Assembly: GCF_051020975.1 (NCBI RefSeq) | Contig: NC_135037.1 | Span: 620,001 to 684,000 of the forward strand | Length of the DNA: 64,000 nucleotides | Source: Osmia lignaria lignaria | Taxonomy: Eukaryota > Arthropoda > Insecta > Hymenoptera > Megachilidae | Reading direction: 5' to 3' | Shown: one piece after another, positions 27,801-42,800 of the stretch | How the letters are laid out: the number at the start of each line of letters is the position of its first letter | How positions within the stretch are numbered: the stretch's first letter is position 1 | Position numbers and translations under genes: made by a program | Notes under the pieces: generated by a model | What the model was told of the DNA's origin: nothing | The model's database searches: none | The model's input: only the letters and a program-made list of their open reading frames with translations

Positions 27801-30800
27801 GGTCGGCCTGTTATCGTGAAAACCATCAAATACTTTCATTGCCGTGTAACAATTTCCGTCCGGAAGTAGCCGTGGAAATGCGAGTTCTCGTCGCCAGCGT
27901 TGCCAGCAATTTGTTTCAATTACGAACTCGAAGACAGACCGCGATCATTCGTTTCCTTTTTCTCTCTCTCTTTCTCTCTCTTGCAATCCCTTTCGTTTTT
28001 TTTTTTTTTTTTTTCTTTTATTAGGGCTACCTCGAACAACCGACGTGTAATTAAGTTCGAAACGCTGTCTTTCGTTCATCGATCGGTAGGCTAGAAGTTT
28101 AATTAAATTTATCTAATCGCTGTAAGCTCTGGATCTTCGAGTTACGACCATCTTTGTCTTATTTTACGACTTTCTTCTTCCTACTCTGCAATGTCTTTTC
28201 TTTTTGCCCTTTTTTTTTCAACCGTAATATCGCGAGAACGTTACCTTCCCACGATCTCTGCAAACGTAATTAATTAACCCTTTCGACGTTAAGTACTTCT
28301 TAGAACGACCCGCCGTCGGTTTTTACATCAATAGGAGCTTTAAGTATAATTACACACCTCGAAGAAAATCAATTGAAATTAGAATATCCTTTTTATTTCG
28401 TATCGTTCACCCGCTAGCTTTAATGAAAGGGTTAATCAACCCTCGAACGGACTGAAAGTGACGCGACTGATCGATACGGGGTTATTTTTGACTCGTTGTT
28501 CGATTTTATCTCGAAGAACATAATCTGATATTAATCATTTCTTTTGTAAGTCAACTTTTTATTTTATAAATGAAATGGCGTGTCAAAAATGAGCCGGTAT
28601 CGACAGCGTGAAATAAAACGAGAAAGAACTTTGAAAAGGAAAATTCCACGGTTCATCTGGTCGTCGTAATTCGTTGTCAAGTCTGTCACGCAAAATTTTC
28701 TCCCGCTTATCAATCATCAAATCGTTCCTTCGTTCGTCCGTTTCTGGAATCTTTCTCCGAAATTCATGAGTTTCATTTTCACGATCTTCCAATAATCTCC
28801 ATTGCTTTTCGAACGCCTCCAGACGCGTGTATTTCAGCGCCAGCAAAATCGAAACGATAAGTTCCTTGGTGGTTCTATCGAAATTCGATTTGGAAAAAAA
28901 AAAAAAATGAAAAAAATCTTTCTATCCGTCCTGTATTTTCTCCATCCTTCTTCAGAATCAAAGCTGAAGTAAATATCATTCTTTCCTTACAAGAAGGGAA
29001 GAAGATACACCTCTGAAACGATCATTGATCGATCGAATTTGAGGTTCTTATTATTTGGTGATTATTTTGTGACAGGAGAGAACTCGTGGCTCGTGTTGTC
29101 TTTTTTTATAAAAACAATTCTTTGATTTTAAAATTAAATAACTTTAATTACCAGAGACATGAATTTTACAAAATTTATAGACTTCTATTAATTATTTAAG
29201 CAAATGAAAATGATGTAGCATCAATGTACTGACCTTTATTAATAATTTTAATTAAAATAAACGAATGTTTCGGTTTATTTTTGATCGAATTGGAGATCCT
29301 TTCCCGAAATGTTTACTTAAACCGTGACCGAGTACCTATATTCCGAAGCGAGATGCTGTTCAAACTCCAACTCAATGCCATCTCCGAATTCATCGAATCT
29401 ATAAATTTCGAGGTTCGTCGACGAGCTTGACGTGGTCGAAATTTACGCGAGAATTCATTTGTATAACCACGGTTGCTTATACAGGGTGTCGAAAAAGTTG
29501 AGGTCATCCAGTAGCAATAAACAGAAGTATATATATATTTAATGAAAAAAATTAAGTTTTTGGAATTTGAGCTTAACTTTCGTGAACACCCTGTGAATTT
29601 CAAACAGCAAAATAAGAAAAAAATTGAATTCATAAATTCCTAGTCACAAATAATTCATGAATTTCGTGCTCCATTCGTGAATTCCATTCAAGAGAACGCG
29701 AGCCGGACGATCAATTCTGTTCTCTCTGTTTCAGTCTATCTTCCTATACATACGTACAATTATATCTCGTATCCTAACTCTTTCTCTTCTTTCTCTACCT
29801 ATTTATTTATTCTTTCACACTCAACGACTGATTATTTAATTTCGTTGACAAGGTTACGCGAAGTGGGTCGGAGGTGCAAGAGCACCTTCCATTTTCTCAA
29901 TCTTTCGTCGCTCTCTCAACCTTAGAGAAGATGTATCTAACCGATAAGCAGCAACGCTTGCAACATCGTCACACAAAGCCACACGCGACATTATTTTAGT
30001 TGTATCTCACACGTTGTGAATCGAACAACTAGCGATATGTTCGTCGGAAGTTTCGATAGAAACTTCGCGTTGATTTCTTTTGTTATGCTGCTCCAAATGA
30101 TTTAGCCACGCCTATTCATGACCTACTTATCCCCCACTCCTGCTGTTTATGTTCCCCACTACTTCTATAGGTCCGCCTACTATGTATATCTTTATTTCGT
30201 TTTATTTCCAGTTTTGAGTTTGAGAAATTAATGATATCGTTTAGAATATAGATTCTAGATGATTTTAAATCTATATTCGTTATAGTTTTTATCTCATATC
30301 TTTATAATTTCATAAAGGTTAGCAGAGATGAAAAGGTAGGGGATTATGAAATGTTAATCGAAAACTTGTATAATAATTTTTATTCAAAAGTACAATATTT
30401 AAGGATTTAATAGCTACTCATCTACCTTTTATACTTTAACCTTTTTATTCAAATAGGCGATTATTTCGAGCAGTATAAAGAACATGTTTAATAATTATCC
30501 TTAAAAAAGATAAAAAACAAAACTCGAAAGAAGAATCCTCCGCACGAACAATCGCGTTTCCGCGTCGCATTTGGCATGGCTACGCTTTCCGCTTCGCTTC
30601 TTTATTTCGTTTCACGCCTAATTGCTTGCTTCTCTCGCAAATATAGACACGTAGTACGTATCTGTTAAACAAGTGTTGTTCACACTGAACATCAATATTC
30701 CGAACTGTTCGAAATATTTCCTAACGTTCCTTCGTATCGAGGCAACGCGTCAATCTTTTCCTTCTTCGAATAATTCTTCCATTCCTCTTCTTCATCATCT

Positions 30801-33800
30801 CTTGATGACTATTACATTATTCTTCGTCACATAATTACCGAACGTTTGAAATCGAAGAGCAGAGACAATTTAACAGTCCAAATACATATTCGAGAAGGGG
30901 AAACCCCCGAGAAATCGTTGGGGTAGATTTTCAGAGAATAGCCGCGTTGCCTCGACGGGGGTGCTGGCACGAGATAAGAATACACGGGTCACATAAAAGC
31001 CAGCGAGACGAACGCGTTTCCCAATTCGCGAATTCAACCCTCCCTGAAAGTACACGGATATTACACCTTAGGGATGAATTTCTCTGGTGTATTTATACTG
31101 GCGTCGGAAACCGACTGCCTATCCATCCTCCCTCTCTTCGTTTCCCACTTTTCCGCGATAAATTATACAACCACGCGTCGTAGACACGATTCACGAGCTT
31201 TGAAGCTCGGTATTACCGCGACAATAATAATTCTATCATACGGGGATAGAAACCCCATGTAATTCAATATATCTCCCTTTCTATCGACAATAACGGAATT
31301 CTCATAGGTGATACCTATTGTTCGATACTTTTTTATTTTGAATTTCAATATATAACTTCTACCCTGAAAGTTTTGAGAATCTCTTAAACGTTTCCATATC
31401 CTTAGGATTTCCAAAAATAAGTATATACTTAAAAAAAAAAGAAACAGAACAAGTTATGAAGGAACACGTTTTATTATATGTATACCGTCCATTTGGCTGT
31501 GGCAACAATAACAATAACAGTAAACTACGAAAGAAGGGAACAGTAAATAAAATACAGATAAAACCTGGCCTGGCCTTTCTCGATCGCGATTCGCTGTACA
31601 TTTGCAAAAGAACCATGACTTCCGTCCCCCCAGTGACACGCAAAAATCGCACGCAGCTCAGCATGCAATTTATGATACATCCTTTTTTTTTTTATGTAAA
31701 ATTTTACGTCGCTTCGCTGGCGCAGAACGAAGCCGAGCTCTCGAGAGGAGCTGCCTGAAGGTAAAGACGAGAGGAGAATCGTTGTTTTTTACCATTTTTT
31801 TCCCCTTGGCACCGATACATCATCTTGAGAGCATCGGCAGAGTTGCTCGAATTGATTGATCACTATTGTCTCGCATGCAGAACAGATTTACTTGAATGTT
31901 CGATTCCGTTGTAATCCTTTCTTTTTCTTTATCTTTCCTCTCCTTTCTCTGTCTTCTTTCTATCTTCTCTGTGGTTTGCGTTTCTCTTCAAAACTCTGTC
32001 TCTTCTCTGAAAGCTAGTCTAACCCTAATCTAATACTCTGCTGTACGTTACCAGAGATTTCAAGCTCTTTTCTTTTATATTCAGAATTTCTGAACCTTTC
32101 TATCTATTAGAGGATTTTCTGGGTTCAAAATTGACCATGGATCGACGTAACGATATTTTTACTTACTGTTCGAAACTTGAGTGAAAACCGAGTATTCATC
32201 GAGTGTTACGTCGATCCTGATTAAATTTCGACTCAGTTGACTCTTGGTTAACTTGTGCCTTCAGTTTCAAACTATACGGGTTTGGTTAGCGATCGAGATA
32301 CACCCGTGCTAAATTTTGTTTCAACGAGACTCTTCGTTCTTAATAGAAAAATTAATTTTTCCCTTTCTCATTTCTTTGCCTGATGTGGGCTTTTGAAAAC
32401 TTTCAGCTTCCCTGTTCTGTTCTTCAAAAAATAGACACATTGAAAGCACACTTTTTTGAATCTTCAGTAGACTTTCACATGTTCACGTTTGAGAATGATC
32501 AGGCACCTATTAAAATAATATAGGTAAACTTTTTTCTTTTGCACCTGTCTATCTTGATCGCTAATCCCACTTGTCTTCTCTCGATAAATTCTATCGATTT
32601 CAAGACCCTGATCAATCCCAAATTCCTCCTAATAAGATCCTACACGATCGCCTTGCGCAACTGTGTGTGTTCTACTCGCTCAGATCTGGTTTCTCTAATC
32701 CAGTGCTGTTTATGGGAACCTAGGCAAAACCAGGTGGTCCTCTGTTCGTTCCCTCATCTACCCACCTGCACTTGCCTTAGGATTTAAGAATAGTATCCCA
32801 TAAGTCTCTGAGTACGTCCGTGTTAAGGAGATTTAAGTAAGGGACGAATAATGGGACAGTGAAGTGTTTAAAAGGAACTCCCCGCCCCCCCATTTATCAT
32901 AAAATCTGAATGTAAAATCCCAAAAATACCCTCGATTCCCTAAGTACAGAAATATTAGGGAGACCTGATGGAACATCAAAAAGTAAGTGACCCCTGGGCC
33001 CGTGGACAGCACTGTTCTAACAAACCAAGCAATCTCCTGTTCTGTCACACTTACTCTTCTCTATTTCTCTATAAACAACAACAATTTTGCACTGTCCCCC
33101 CTGAATGTCGATTTACTGAAACGCTCTGCGTGCTCCAGGTCGGAGCATCATCACGAAGAAGGGCGATGGCTCTCAGGTGAAGGAATCGACCGACAGCAGC
33201 ACAACGATCGAGGACGATGACGTTAAAGGTAGGACCACTCCATCCTCTCTCTCACTCTAGATCTTCTTCTAGCCCCCTCTTTTTTTGTGCGTTTCGATTC
33301 CAATATTATCCTCGGTGTACTCGAGGATAGCCCCGGGAATGTGCACCCCGTTTAACGCCTCCTTTTTTTTTATCACCCCACGAATCACGAACTTTTGGGG
33401 CCTGGCTGTAACGTACCCGGAGGGTGCGTTTACGGTTTCGATCTGTGTCGGTTTCATCGTGTACGCTCGATTTAAACAGGTTTTTTGAGATCCGGATGAT
33501 TTTAGATCTAGATGAGGAGATCCTATGGGGGTGGTACCATTGATGAGGATTTTAATGAAATTGGGATAAGTGATTGTTTTATTTTCTACATTCATTTTTC
33601 TATATTTTATTAAGTCTCTAAAAAGTCTATCCAGGGGTCTCCTCTTCTCCTCTTTTTTTGAATCATCCTGTGGTTAAGAGAATTAGAGAGGCCCGTTGAA
33701 AATGAAAATTTCCAGACCGAGGAGCAACGTAGTCTCCGAGGCAAAATTGACGAGTCGCGATGGAAAACATCGATTACTCGAGCACGCCTCTCGATTCGAC

Positions 33801-36800
33801 GCGACGTGTGTATCGCGCGCACACGACGAAACCGGAGCCTGTAGGCTCGTTAATTGTTCGACACCCAAACTGGGACGGTTAATTTTCTCGCAGCGAGATC
33901 TACTAATGGATTGAACGTGATTTTACTCGCTACTCGCGCGGCTATAAATTGCATTTCAGTCCCATCCGGATTCGAAACGGAACGACCTTCTCCGTCGAAT
34001 GGACGAGCGAGACGATTATTATTGGTCGAATTTGAATTTCAATAGACGCCGAATCGTAGCGAACGATCGTCCGACGTTTTAAATCGACTCGCGACTGATT
34101 TTCCTTACACTCCGTTTTCTTTTCTCTCGAATGATTTCTTTGAAAAACTTGGTGTTTTTCTTTTTCTATTATCAGTAAACGAGGATATATCCTCTCAATA
34201 GAGAGTTTAACGGCTTGTAAATTGTAAAATGGTTGATAAAAAAGTGTTCTTTTTTTCTTTGCTCTCGTTAATTAACGTTTACGGAGGATGATTCAGGATC
34301 CGGTAAACAGTCGGCGGTTTCTCTGCACGATGTAACGAAATCACGGGCAGAGATTTGCGCGCGCATATCGGCCTATTATTAGAGAGATAATACTCTTGCT
34401 CACGTGCGAATCGATCGTTGGACAATAGCTCGAGTAGTTAAGTATCCCCCGCGTTGCTTTACCCCCTTCAACCTATTGCTCTCTCCAGCCACGATCTATC
34501 TTTATATTTGCGTACATCTGTGTTCCGATTAACAGTATATGTTGGTAAATCTGTCGCAGAGATTCCTCGATGACGCGTCATTTATTGCCGCCTATTCGAT
34601 ATTATGTTTACAAATGTTTTTGGAACGTTTGTAGTTAAAATATTAATTAAGTGGTCAGTTTCAAAAATCCGTCGTTTGATATGCAATAATTATAATATTT
34701 CGAAAGGTACATTTTGTATATCGAGCGAATCTCTGTTGCGAAACGAGGAAAAGGTCCGTGTATACTTTTAGAAAGTAGAGCTTTACTCGTCTCGTTACTT
34801 ACCCATCAAATTTTATAGCCAACTTCTATTCTATTTCTTTCTGTAGACGTTGGAATCTATTAACTTTCAATTATTTATTCTAATTAATACTGACGGTCCG
34901 CTTTTTCAAGTCAATCAAAAAACTATGAAAACATCCTGGAAATAGTATAAAATAAAATACAATCATCGATCATACGTCGAATGCTTTCAAAATTCTATTT
35001 CATTTTCCAAAGAATGCATTTGATGTTTAAGAAGAATTTGAAAACGTTAGAGTGCAAATGTTCATTGTCCTCGTAGGATCAGAGTTCAATGTTTCACTCG
35101 ATGTGTCTCTGAACATTGTTTATCCTCGTACGACACCTGTTGGTCAGCTTTGAATTGCTCTATTCTTTGCGGTATCATTTCGATGCGCATACATCGCCAG
35201 AGCAGATTTATCAAAGAGGATTTTTTTTTTCGAGGATTGCACTTTCAAAATTTCAATTTTTCTGACTTTGTCGATATAACATTACAAATAAACATTAATT
35301 CTTTTTTTTATTTTAAAGTGATGCACCGTGATTTTGCAAAATATTCTCAATTATTTTTAGGCTTTTCTAATATTATACAACATTTGAATCCAATCGGGGT
35401 TCTAAAGGTTTCGCACACGATAATTATATAAAATTTTCTTATAAATAAATGAGCGAGGATAATTAGTGGAAGTGCAATCCGACGATCGCCCCCTGGCATG
35501 CATGCAACCAAGTCTCCTTGTCACCTTACACCGAAAACACTACCAGACAATGGGTTTCATTCGCTTTCAAGATTCAGACGTTTTATCACAGAGTGGATTG
35601 ATTCTCGAGCCAGACACAAGTACACTCGAGCACAAAACGGTAATACCGTGGCCCGTGTTGAAACAATTGAATTCAGAAACGATGTCGTATTGTCGTACCT
35701 ATTGTTGTTACGCTTCCTTCGATGCAAATCGTGATGCGAAACGAGATCAGTAATGAAAGTTTTGAAAAATTTTCATAACTTTGAGTTTCCAAGCACAAAG
35801 CCCATTCTTTGAAAACAACGAAACATAATAAATTTTAGTATACCACGAAAAAGAAAAATTCATTTTATGAAAATATTACAAATTAAAATTTTTATAAAAT
35901 TAGCATTCTATTAACACTTCACACTGTCCCATATTTCTAAAGCAACACACAGAACATTTCCTCCAAAGAAACGATAAAAAAATTACACTGTTCTGTGTTC
36001 AGTCACGATGCTCACAAATCCATAACACGCGATCATGTCCCCAGATACAAATTGGAGCTTGATCTCTCTTTATCGTTTACTTCGATAGATTCCAGACTTC
36101 ATTTTGTACCCTGGCCGAGAGCAATTCGTAATTTCGTGGACGACATTAATCGTCCGACACTTCTATCGAACCGCTTTTGAGAACGATTACCCGCTTTGAA
36201 ACATCGTATTACAGTTTTGCACATCGAAACGGGGCTTCACTAGAATCTAGGGTTCCCTAGACGCGACTACTTCAAATGGCGATAGTTAGCACAGTTTTGG
36301 TCATGAACGATTTAATGGAACGTTTTAATGCACGCGTGTGATTTCAGTAGTATAGACTTAAATTAGGTCAGACCATAGGTGAAGCAGAAACGAATCATAT
36401 TAAATGAACCGCCATGAGTGATATTTAAAAAAAAAGAAGGAAAAAAAACATTACCTGATCGATATTTATTTGTAATGAATTTATTTTTAATTTATCCGAT
36501 TAACACCTTTAAATAGAGGAAATTCATTTTTCAAGAATTTTCAATCGGCAAAATTCCAATTCCATCGAATTTCTATTTTTCTTATAATTCCTGTAATTAT
36601 TAAATACTTTTAATTAAAGGAAAATTTACTTTTCAAAAATTTTCTATTGGCAAAATTTCATCCTTAATTCAATTCGACTTTCTCTTGACTTTATTTCCAG
36701 GAAAATTTCATTTCAATCATACATCAATTAGCATTCCCGTGGGCAAATTCTGTTGATTTTTCTTTATGTCGGTCGATTGGTGAATCGCGAACCCCACGAC

Positions 36801-39800
36801 GACCAACCACCGTACACGCGATCGCTGTTTCCAGTATGCAATTAGCGTTGTACAATGAGAAAGTCGTTGTTTGCGAGTTCGGATAATGGAGTGGTGAAAT
36901 TACTCTGAAAGTTACCTGGAAAAGTTAAAGGCTGCAGGAGTAAATCGAAATCGCGAACCGGTATTCTCTGGAAGCCTATATTTATATTTATGATCGCAAA
37001 GAATTCGTAATTCAACTTTCAGGATCGATGCGTGTGACGCTTAATTAAATGAAATTTAGAGAAAAATCGAAGAGTCGATCGATTATCTGACGATGAATAA
37101 TCGCCGATGCTTTTGCTTCTTTTCTATTTCCTCGTCAGTCATTCAGCCAATTTTCTTCTTCTTTTTTTATTAGTTCTTATAGGTGAACATCTCATCGATG
37201 GCAGTTGTTGCGTTTCCCGTTTAGAAGCTTCTGCTTGAAAAGGAAACACTCGTTTCAATATTAAATTTATACTTTTATTGTAAAAGATAAAATTGCTATT
37301 TTTTAATCATTTTTCTATGATATTTAGTATAGTATACTATAATTACAATTGTTGCAGTTCTCAGTTAAAACTTTCCACTTGTTACCTGACAAAATTTACA
37401 TAAAATTAAAAAGCAATTCACAATTGCAAATTAAGAAGCACCCTACAAATTCTATAAGAAACGAGTGATTCTCGTGTAGAGCAACCATTAATCATCGTTT
37501 CTCGACCATCTTTACTGCTTCTTCGTCTCGTTCCTACAAAGACCCAACGAATGAGTTAGTATGCGATTAGCGAAGGTAGATTAGTTTTGTGACCACGTTA
37601 GAAGCATCGTCCATATTAGTGATCGAGAACAACACAAGAGACTCATCGTCGTAGAGAATGCAGCAATCATCACACATTCCATCATGGCGAACGTAAGTCG
37701 GTATCAAAAAAAGAACACCATCGCTGGGATAACGTTATTACTTCTTATTTCTATTCTTTTCTTTTCTATTTACTTCGTTCACACACTCGATCACCAAAAG
37801 ATTCTGCACCAAATTTGTCTTCACCATGAATTATCTTCCACCAATTCATTTTATTCCCTATCTATGTATGATCTTCTATGTCTTTCTTTGTTTTCTATTT
37901 ATCACACGCGAAAGATTTAGAGAAAAGAATATTTAGGTTTACACACAATTGTCGTTTCACCATCGACGTGCCCCATCATAACGATACACGGTCCACCGTC
38001 ACTCCACGGTGTTATGGATTTATGAACACCACCCTTAAATTGCCTGCGCTAGATATTCTTCTACTTTTTTCTTTCATCCACCCCACGTGCTAGCAACCTA
38101 TCCCTGCTCGTTTCCGCTTCGCGATCTCACGCACCGTTTCGCATGGCTTGCCTCGTCCTGCTTCGTTGCGCGAGAAGTGGTGCAGTGATTGAATTTGTTT
38201 CGAAACGTTCAGGTTTATAGCCTGAAGGTTGAAACCTTTAAAGTTACGCTTCTTTTTACTATCAGTTATCAGAATGCTTTATTATATACCACAGTTCACC
38301 AGAATCCATAACTGCGAAAAGACCAGTTTTCGTTCATTACGCATCTCCAGTACGCATCTTCGCCCTGATTGGCGATACTCCCAAACGAAGTGGAAAGCGA
38401 TTAGCGGAGAGCTCGCTGCGTTCCCCCACCATCTTCCAACCTGCGCGTCGCATTTATAGACTCTGGTGAACTGCGGTATAGATATTCGACATTTTTGAAA
38501 AATAATATTTCAAAGAATAGGGTAGATTTTCTAAAGAAAATTAAAAATCACTGCATCATTTATCCCCACCAAGTGCTTGAATTTAGTTTAATCGTTGCTT
38601 GTTGTATCCATTCGCTTAGTGCATCGACACCAAGCTTTCTTGAATGCCGAGTCGAGTGTTGAGAATAAAAAGAGCCGAAGGTACTCTAATCTCAGCGGTA
38701 GCGAGCGTAAATATCAGGGAACTTTGTTTAAAGTATCCACCGAAAGGAATCCCGAATCAAGGATCATCTGAAATCCTGTCGAGGATTCGTCGAATACACG
38801 CGTAACTCGATTCGGGAAAGAAAAAAGATACGTGTCCCCAGAATCTACTCGTTTGTCCTGAAAAGTTCTAGGAACTCGACGACGGTGAAACGAAAGCTCG
38901 TTCGTCTTCGAGAACAACTGAAAAAGAAGAACTCTGTCCCTTTTTGCACTCCCTATTTCTCTCTTCTTTTTCCAAGAGAAAGGCAAAATAAACTGTTTGC
39001 TCGTTCAAGCACGATCCTTGGAATTTTTCGATTTCTCAAAGCGATCCCCCCTTCCCCAACGAGATTGAATCGACCGTTCGATATGCACACGCGTTTCCCT
39101 CACTGACAATGAGAGATTCGGAAGAAGATCGATTACGAATCTTCCTCGATTGCACACGTGCACCTTTTCAGCACAGATTCTTTTGAAAGTATGTAATTTA
39201 TTGTACTAGGATTTTGATTTCTTTGATACTGTCTTGAATTTAAAGCGAGATTTTGAGCGGAGACTTTTGGATTTTTGTTCTGGAACAATTGGTCATTACA
39301 TAGTAATAGTATTACATAATAGTATAATGGTATTTTTAAAATTTTTCACAAAATTTGATATTGTTATCAAATTCAACTTATTTTTAATTTAATTTATTTT
39401 CAAATTAACAAGCTAAGAAATACTTATCAAATATTGTATAAAAAAGTAAACGCTCTATAAGAGACTATTACTTTTCTTTGATATCCTCGGTGATGCGATC
39501 ATCCAAACAAAAAAAAGGGTAGCAATCGTTCAACACAAAAAGCAAAGGGTCTACCGTTCAAACTCGCTTCACCAACCTTTATCGTTTCGATTCTTCGACA
39601 AGAATGACATCCACTTTCTTTTTCTTCGCACGACTCCATTTGCCCACTTCTTTTTTTTTTTCGTTCTCTTTTCAAGAACATCCTACTAAATACTTTGAAC
39701 CGATAGTATACTTGTCCGAAAGACCCAAGTACGAAGAGAACGAATAATGTGCTGCAGTTCTATCCTTCTCTATCTATACTACTCTTTCCTTTTTCACCAC

Positions 39801-42800
39801 TTTATCTATTCTATACATTTATTCTTTCGTTAGTTTACGTTAGAGAAAAGCTAGAAAATTAAGCTAGAAAATATACTTTCTTAAAATTTTCGCAGCTAAT
39901 ATTCGGCGTTTTTGCGAATCAGCTGATACTCCGTGTTAACAATCAAACTATTTTTTTTTTCTTTTTTTTTTTTTTTAATAAAATAGTAAAGTATAATGTC
40001 ACTATATGAACTCTCAAACGACGGTACTGGATCAATAATGATTTGGGCTAAAATTAAAAAATGATATGAAAAATTTTGAGAATGATAGTAAGAAATGGAA
40101 GAGGTTCAATTTAAACTGTCGCTGTCTATCATCGTTTAAGGGCTAATTATGTTCACGGAGTCCAGCTATTTCGCATCGAATTACAGCGGCGTCGTGCCGC
40201 GCGCATTTCGTAGTCGTTCAGAAAGCAACGAAGTACTTTGTCGATTGGAATGGAAAAAGAATTTAATTGGTTATTGGATAAATTTTGCAGCAGGGGGTAA
40301 AGTTGAGCACAAACAGTGTTGACGTTGCAAAACTTTCATCCGTTAATGAGTCCATTAATGAGTTTTTGCAAACGGCACACCATGCCCCGTGAGCCGAATG
40401 ATTCTGTAGAACGAAGATTAAAGTAACTTGTGATTTTCCAAGTGCTACTCGTTAATTTAGAATCCCGTGTTACCGAAGAAAATGTAGGAAATTTGTTTCC
40501 ACTACTTGAACCTCGTTTTCGCAGCTTTCTTCTTCTGTACTTCTTTTTAAAGAAAACTAACGAGGGAATTTTGCGAATTAAATTTCCATTAAACTTTTGT
40601 ACAATTGTTCGAGAATTAGTTTCTTTCATACCTCTTTTCCAGTGTATGTACTCTGACTTTCAACAATTTTACAACGTTTGCTGCGATGATAAAAATATAG
40701 AATGTTTCAAATTCAGTGATATACAGAGAGTGATCCAGATTTTTCGTACTTCACCAACAGGTCGATGATATTTTTCTATATTGGCTTGAATAGTAAAAAA
40801 AAAAAATTGAATAAGAAATAAAATACATATTGACACGCGAATGGTTTGAAAAAAGAGAAAAAAGTAAATATGGTTGGTATGTACATTCTCATACCATAGT
40901 AAAAATTGTAAAGTGAGTTAGTTATCAGATATTTTTGTTTAAAATCTTTAAAAAAACATTGTATAATCCTGTATTCATATATTTTTTGTTTATTCTTATT
41001 ATTTACACAGCAGTGGTGTGTAGAAATATTGAAACTGTATATGTAGGCTGAAAAATACGCAGGTTATATTACTTATTCTCAGATCAGTAGAATTGGTCAA
41101 TGTACGATCAGACATACACTTCTCATCCAATTGAAATTTCTACCAAACAGGAACACAAAACTTGTTATAATGTACAACATACTATCTCAATAACTGCAAA
41201 AAAGAAATATTTGTTAAATAGAAAATTATTGTTTATAAGTCTACATTACGAAGTAAGCAAGATGTAAACGATTTAAGCAGGGAAACATCATGAATTCTGA
41301 TTAGTAATTTGGATAAAATTTTTTCGCAATTTTATTAAATTTTAAGAAATTTGCTTTTCAAGTTGCTTTCTGATTGGCTCAGACAAAATGGCTAGAGAAA
41401 CGAAAGCTTATCTCGGGTTTCAGCGCGTTGCTATTCTCTAGACCTGTAAATAGGCGTTTTATTGAAATTTTTTTTTTTTTTTTTTTCTTTTTTTTCTGCT
41501 ACAAAAACGAATGAAAACTCTCGCATATCCGTATACGTGACGTATGTGTGTATTGTTGTACAGAGGATAAGAAGGGCGGCGTCGACCGGAGCAGCACGGT
41601 CATCGCCAAAGAACCGGAAGGTAAACCTGCACACCGAAGGCCAAGAAACAATACGTTTCGAGGCTTCACGGCAATTTTCATGTGTAATACAAACATGTAC
41701 ATTAACTGCGTCTAGATTTACGTATACGTATTCCACGTGCGTGTACGTGGAAACGTTCCACGAAATTTACACAAATGGCTTCTCTTATTCGCGAATTGAA
41801 ATTTATCGTTCATCGTTTCTTTTTGTTTGCCATAATTTTGTTCGGTGCAGCATTATTGAATATCGTTTGCTAGTGTAATTTTATGTTGAATTCATGTGTA
41901 TTGTTTCATCGTTTATCGTTTGATTTTTATGTCACTGTATTGTATTCATAGTTTCAAGTTGGGAAGATGTATCATTAAGTAGATTATTGTTAAGGATTTA
42001 TTAATATTATTATTCTTTTGAGACAGTTGGTTAATGCAAAATCTTCGAAACACCCTTCCCCACTTTGAACTATGATTATTGCGTATCAAATGGCTGATTT
42101 TGGAGCATAGAAATTTGATGGCATACAAGTATTGTCAAATAGCATTAATTGTGTATCAATTTGAAGCTTAATGTTAATAGCTTATCATTTAAAAATATAA
42201 AGTCGAATATTGAAAGCTTCTATAGTGCCCTTCTCGCCTTTTACTATTAATCAAAGAATCTAATTCTTAGTTTCGAAGAAGGAACAGAAATATTATAATT
42301 TCTTTGATTAATGAAATCTCAGAAAAACTAGTTTTCTATTTGATTTATTTAAAATGTTGATTGGAAGGAAGAGGGAAGAGCAAGTGATTTCTGAGGAGGT
42401 TTTCTCGATGGCGAGAAGGGATCGGAAGCAGGTCGCGAATCGGAGAAGCCAACTTCACGAGGGGCTCAATGACGAGCTTCGAGCCGAGCTTTTGCACCCT
42501 GTCTGTTCCAGCTTCCGCTAACTCGTACTTCGGATTTACCGTCTCTCCAGCCTCCTCTCGTTCCACGAACTAATATCAGGACGTTGCGTGCATCGATTTG
42601 TTATTAATCTTAGCCCCTGCATCCTGTTACTGGGATTGATCGTGTCCCCTCCTACGACATCGACGATCGTGTGTACTGTTTTTTCGCCATAATTGGCCAC
42701 GTTTTTAACACACGTTCGTTTGTTGATTTTAGGTAAAGAGAGGCATTTGGGCTGTGAAATGATTTTCAGTGAAATTTTATTTTAGAATAAAGAAAATATT

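Noticed and set aside
33269..33595. 108-codon minus-strand frame beside a linker exon
   Set aside because: I considered a ribosomal-protein relic but could not support any similarity.
35466..35753. 95-codon plus-strand frame in an intron that looks protein-like
   Set aside because: It starts with GTG, no donor of the right phase is present, and the length is within chance expectation.
37684..37692. ATG GCG AAC followed by GTAAGT, looking like a tiny alternative first exon
   Set aside because: It leaves in phase 0, while the next exon (41564) needs phase 1.
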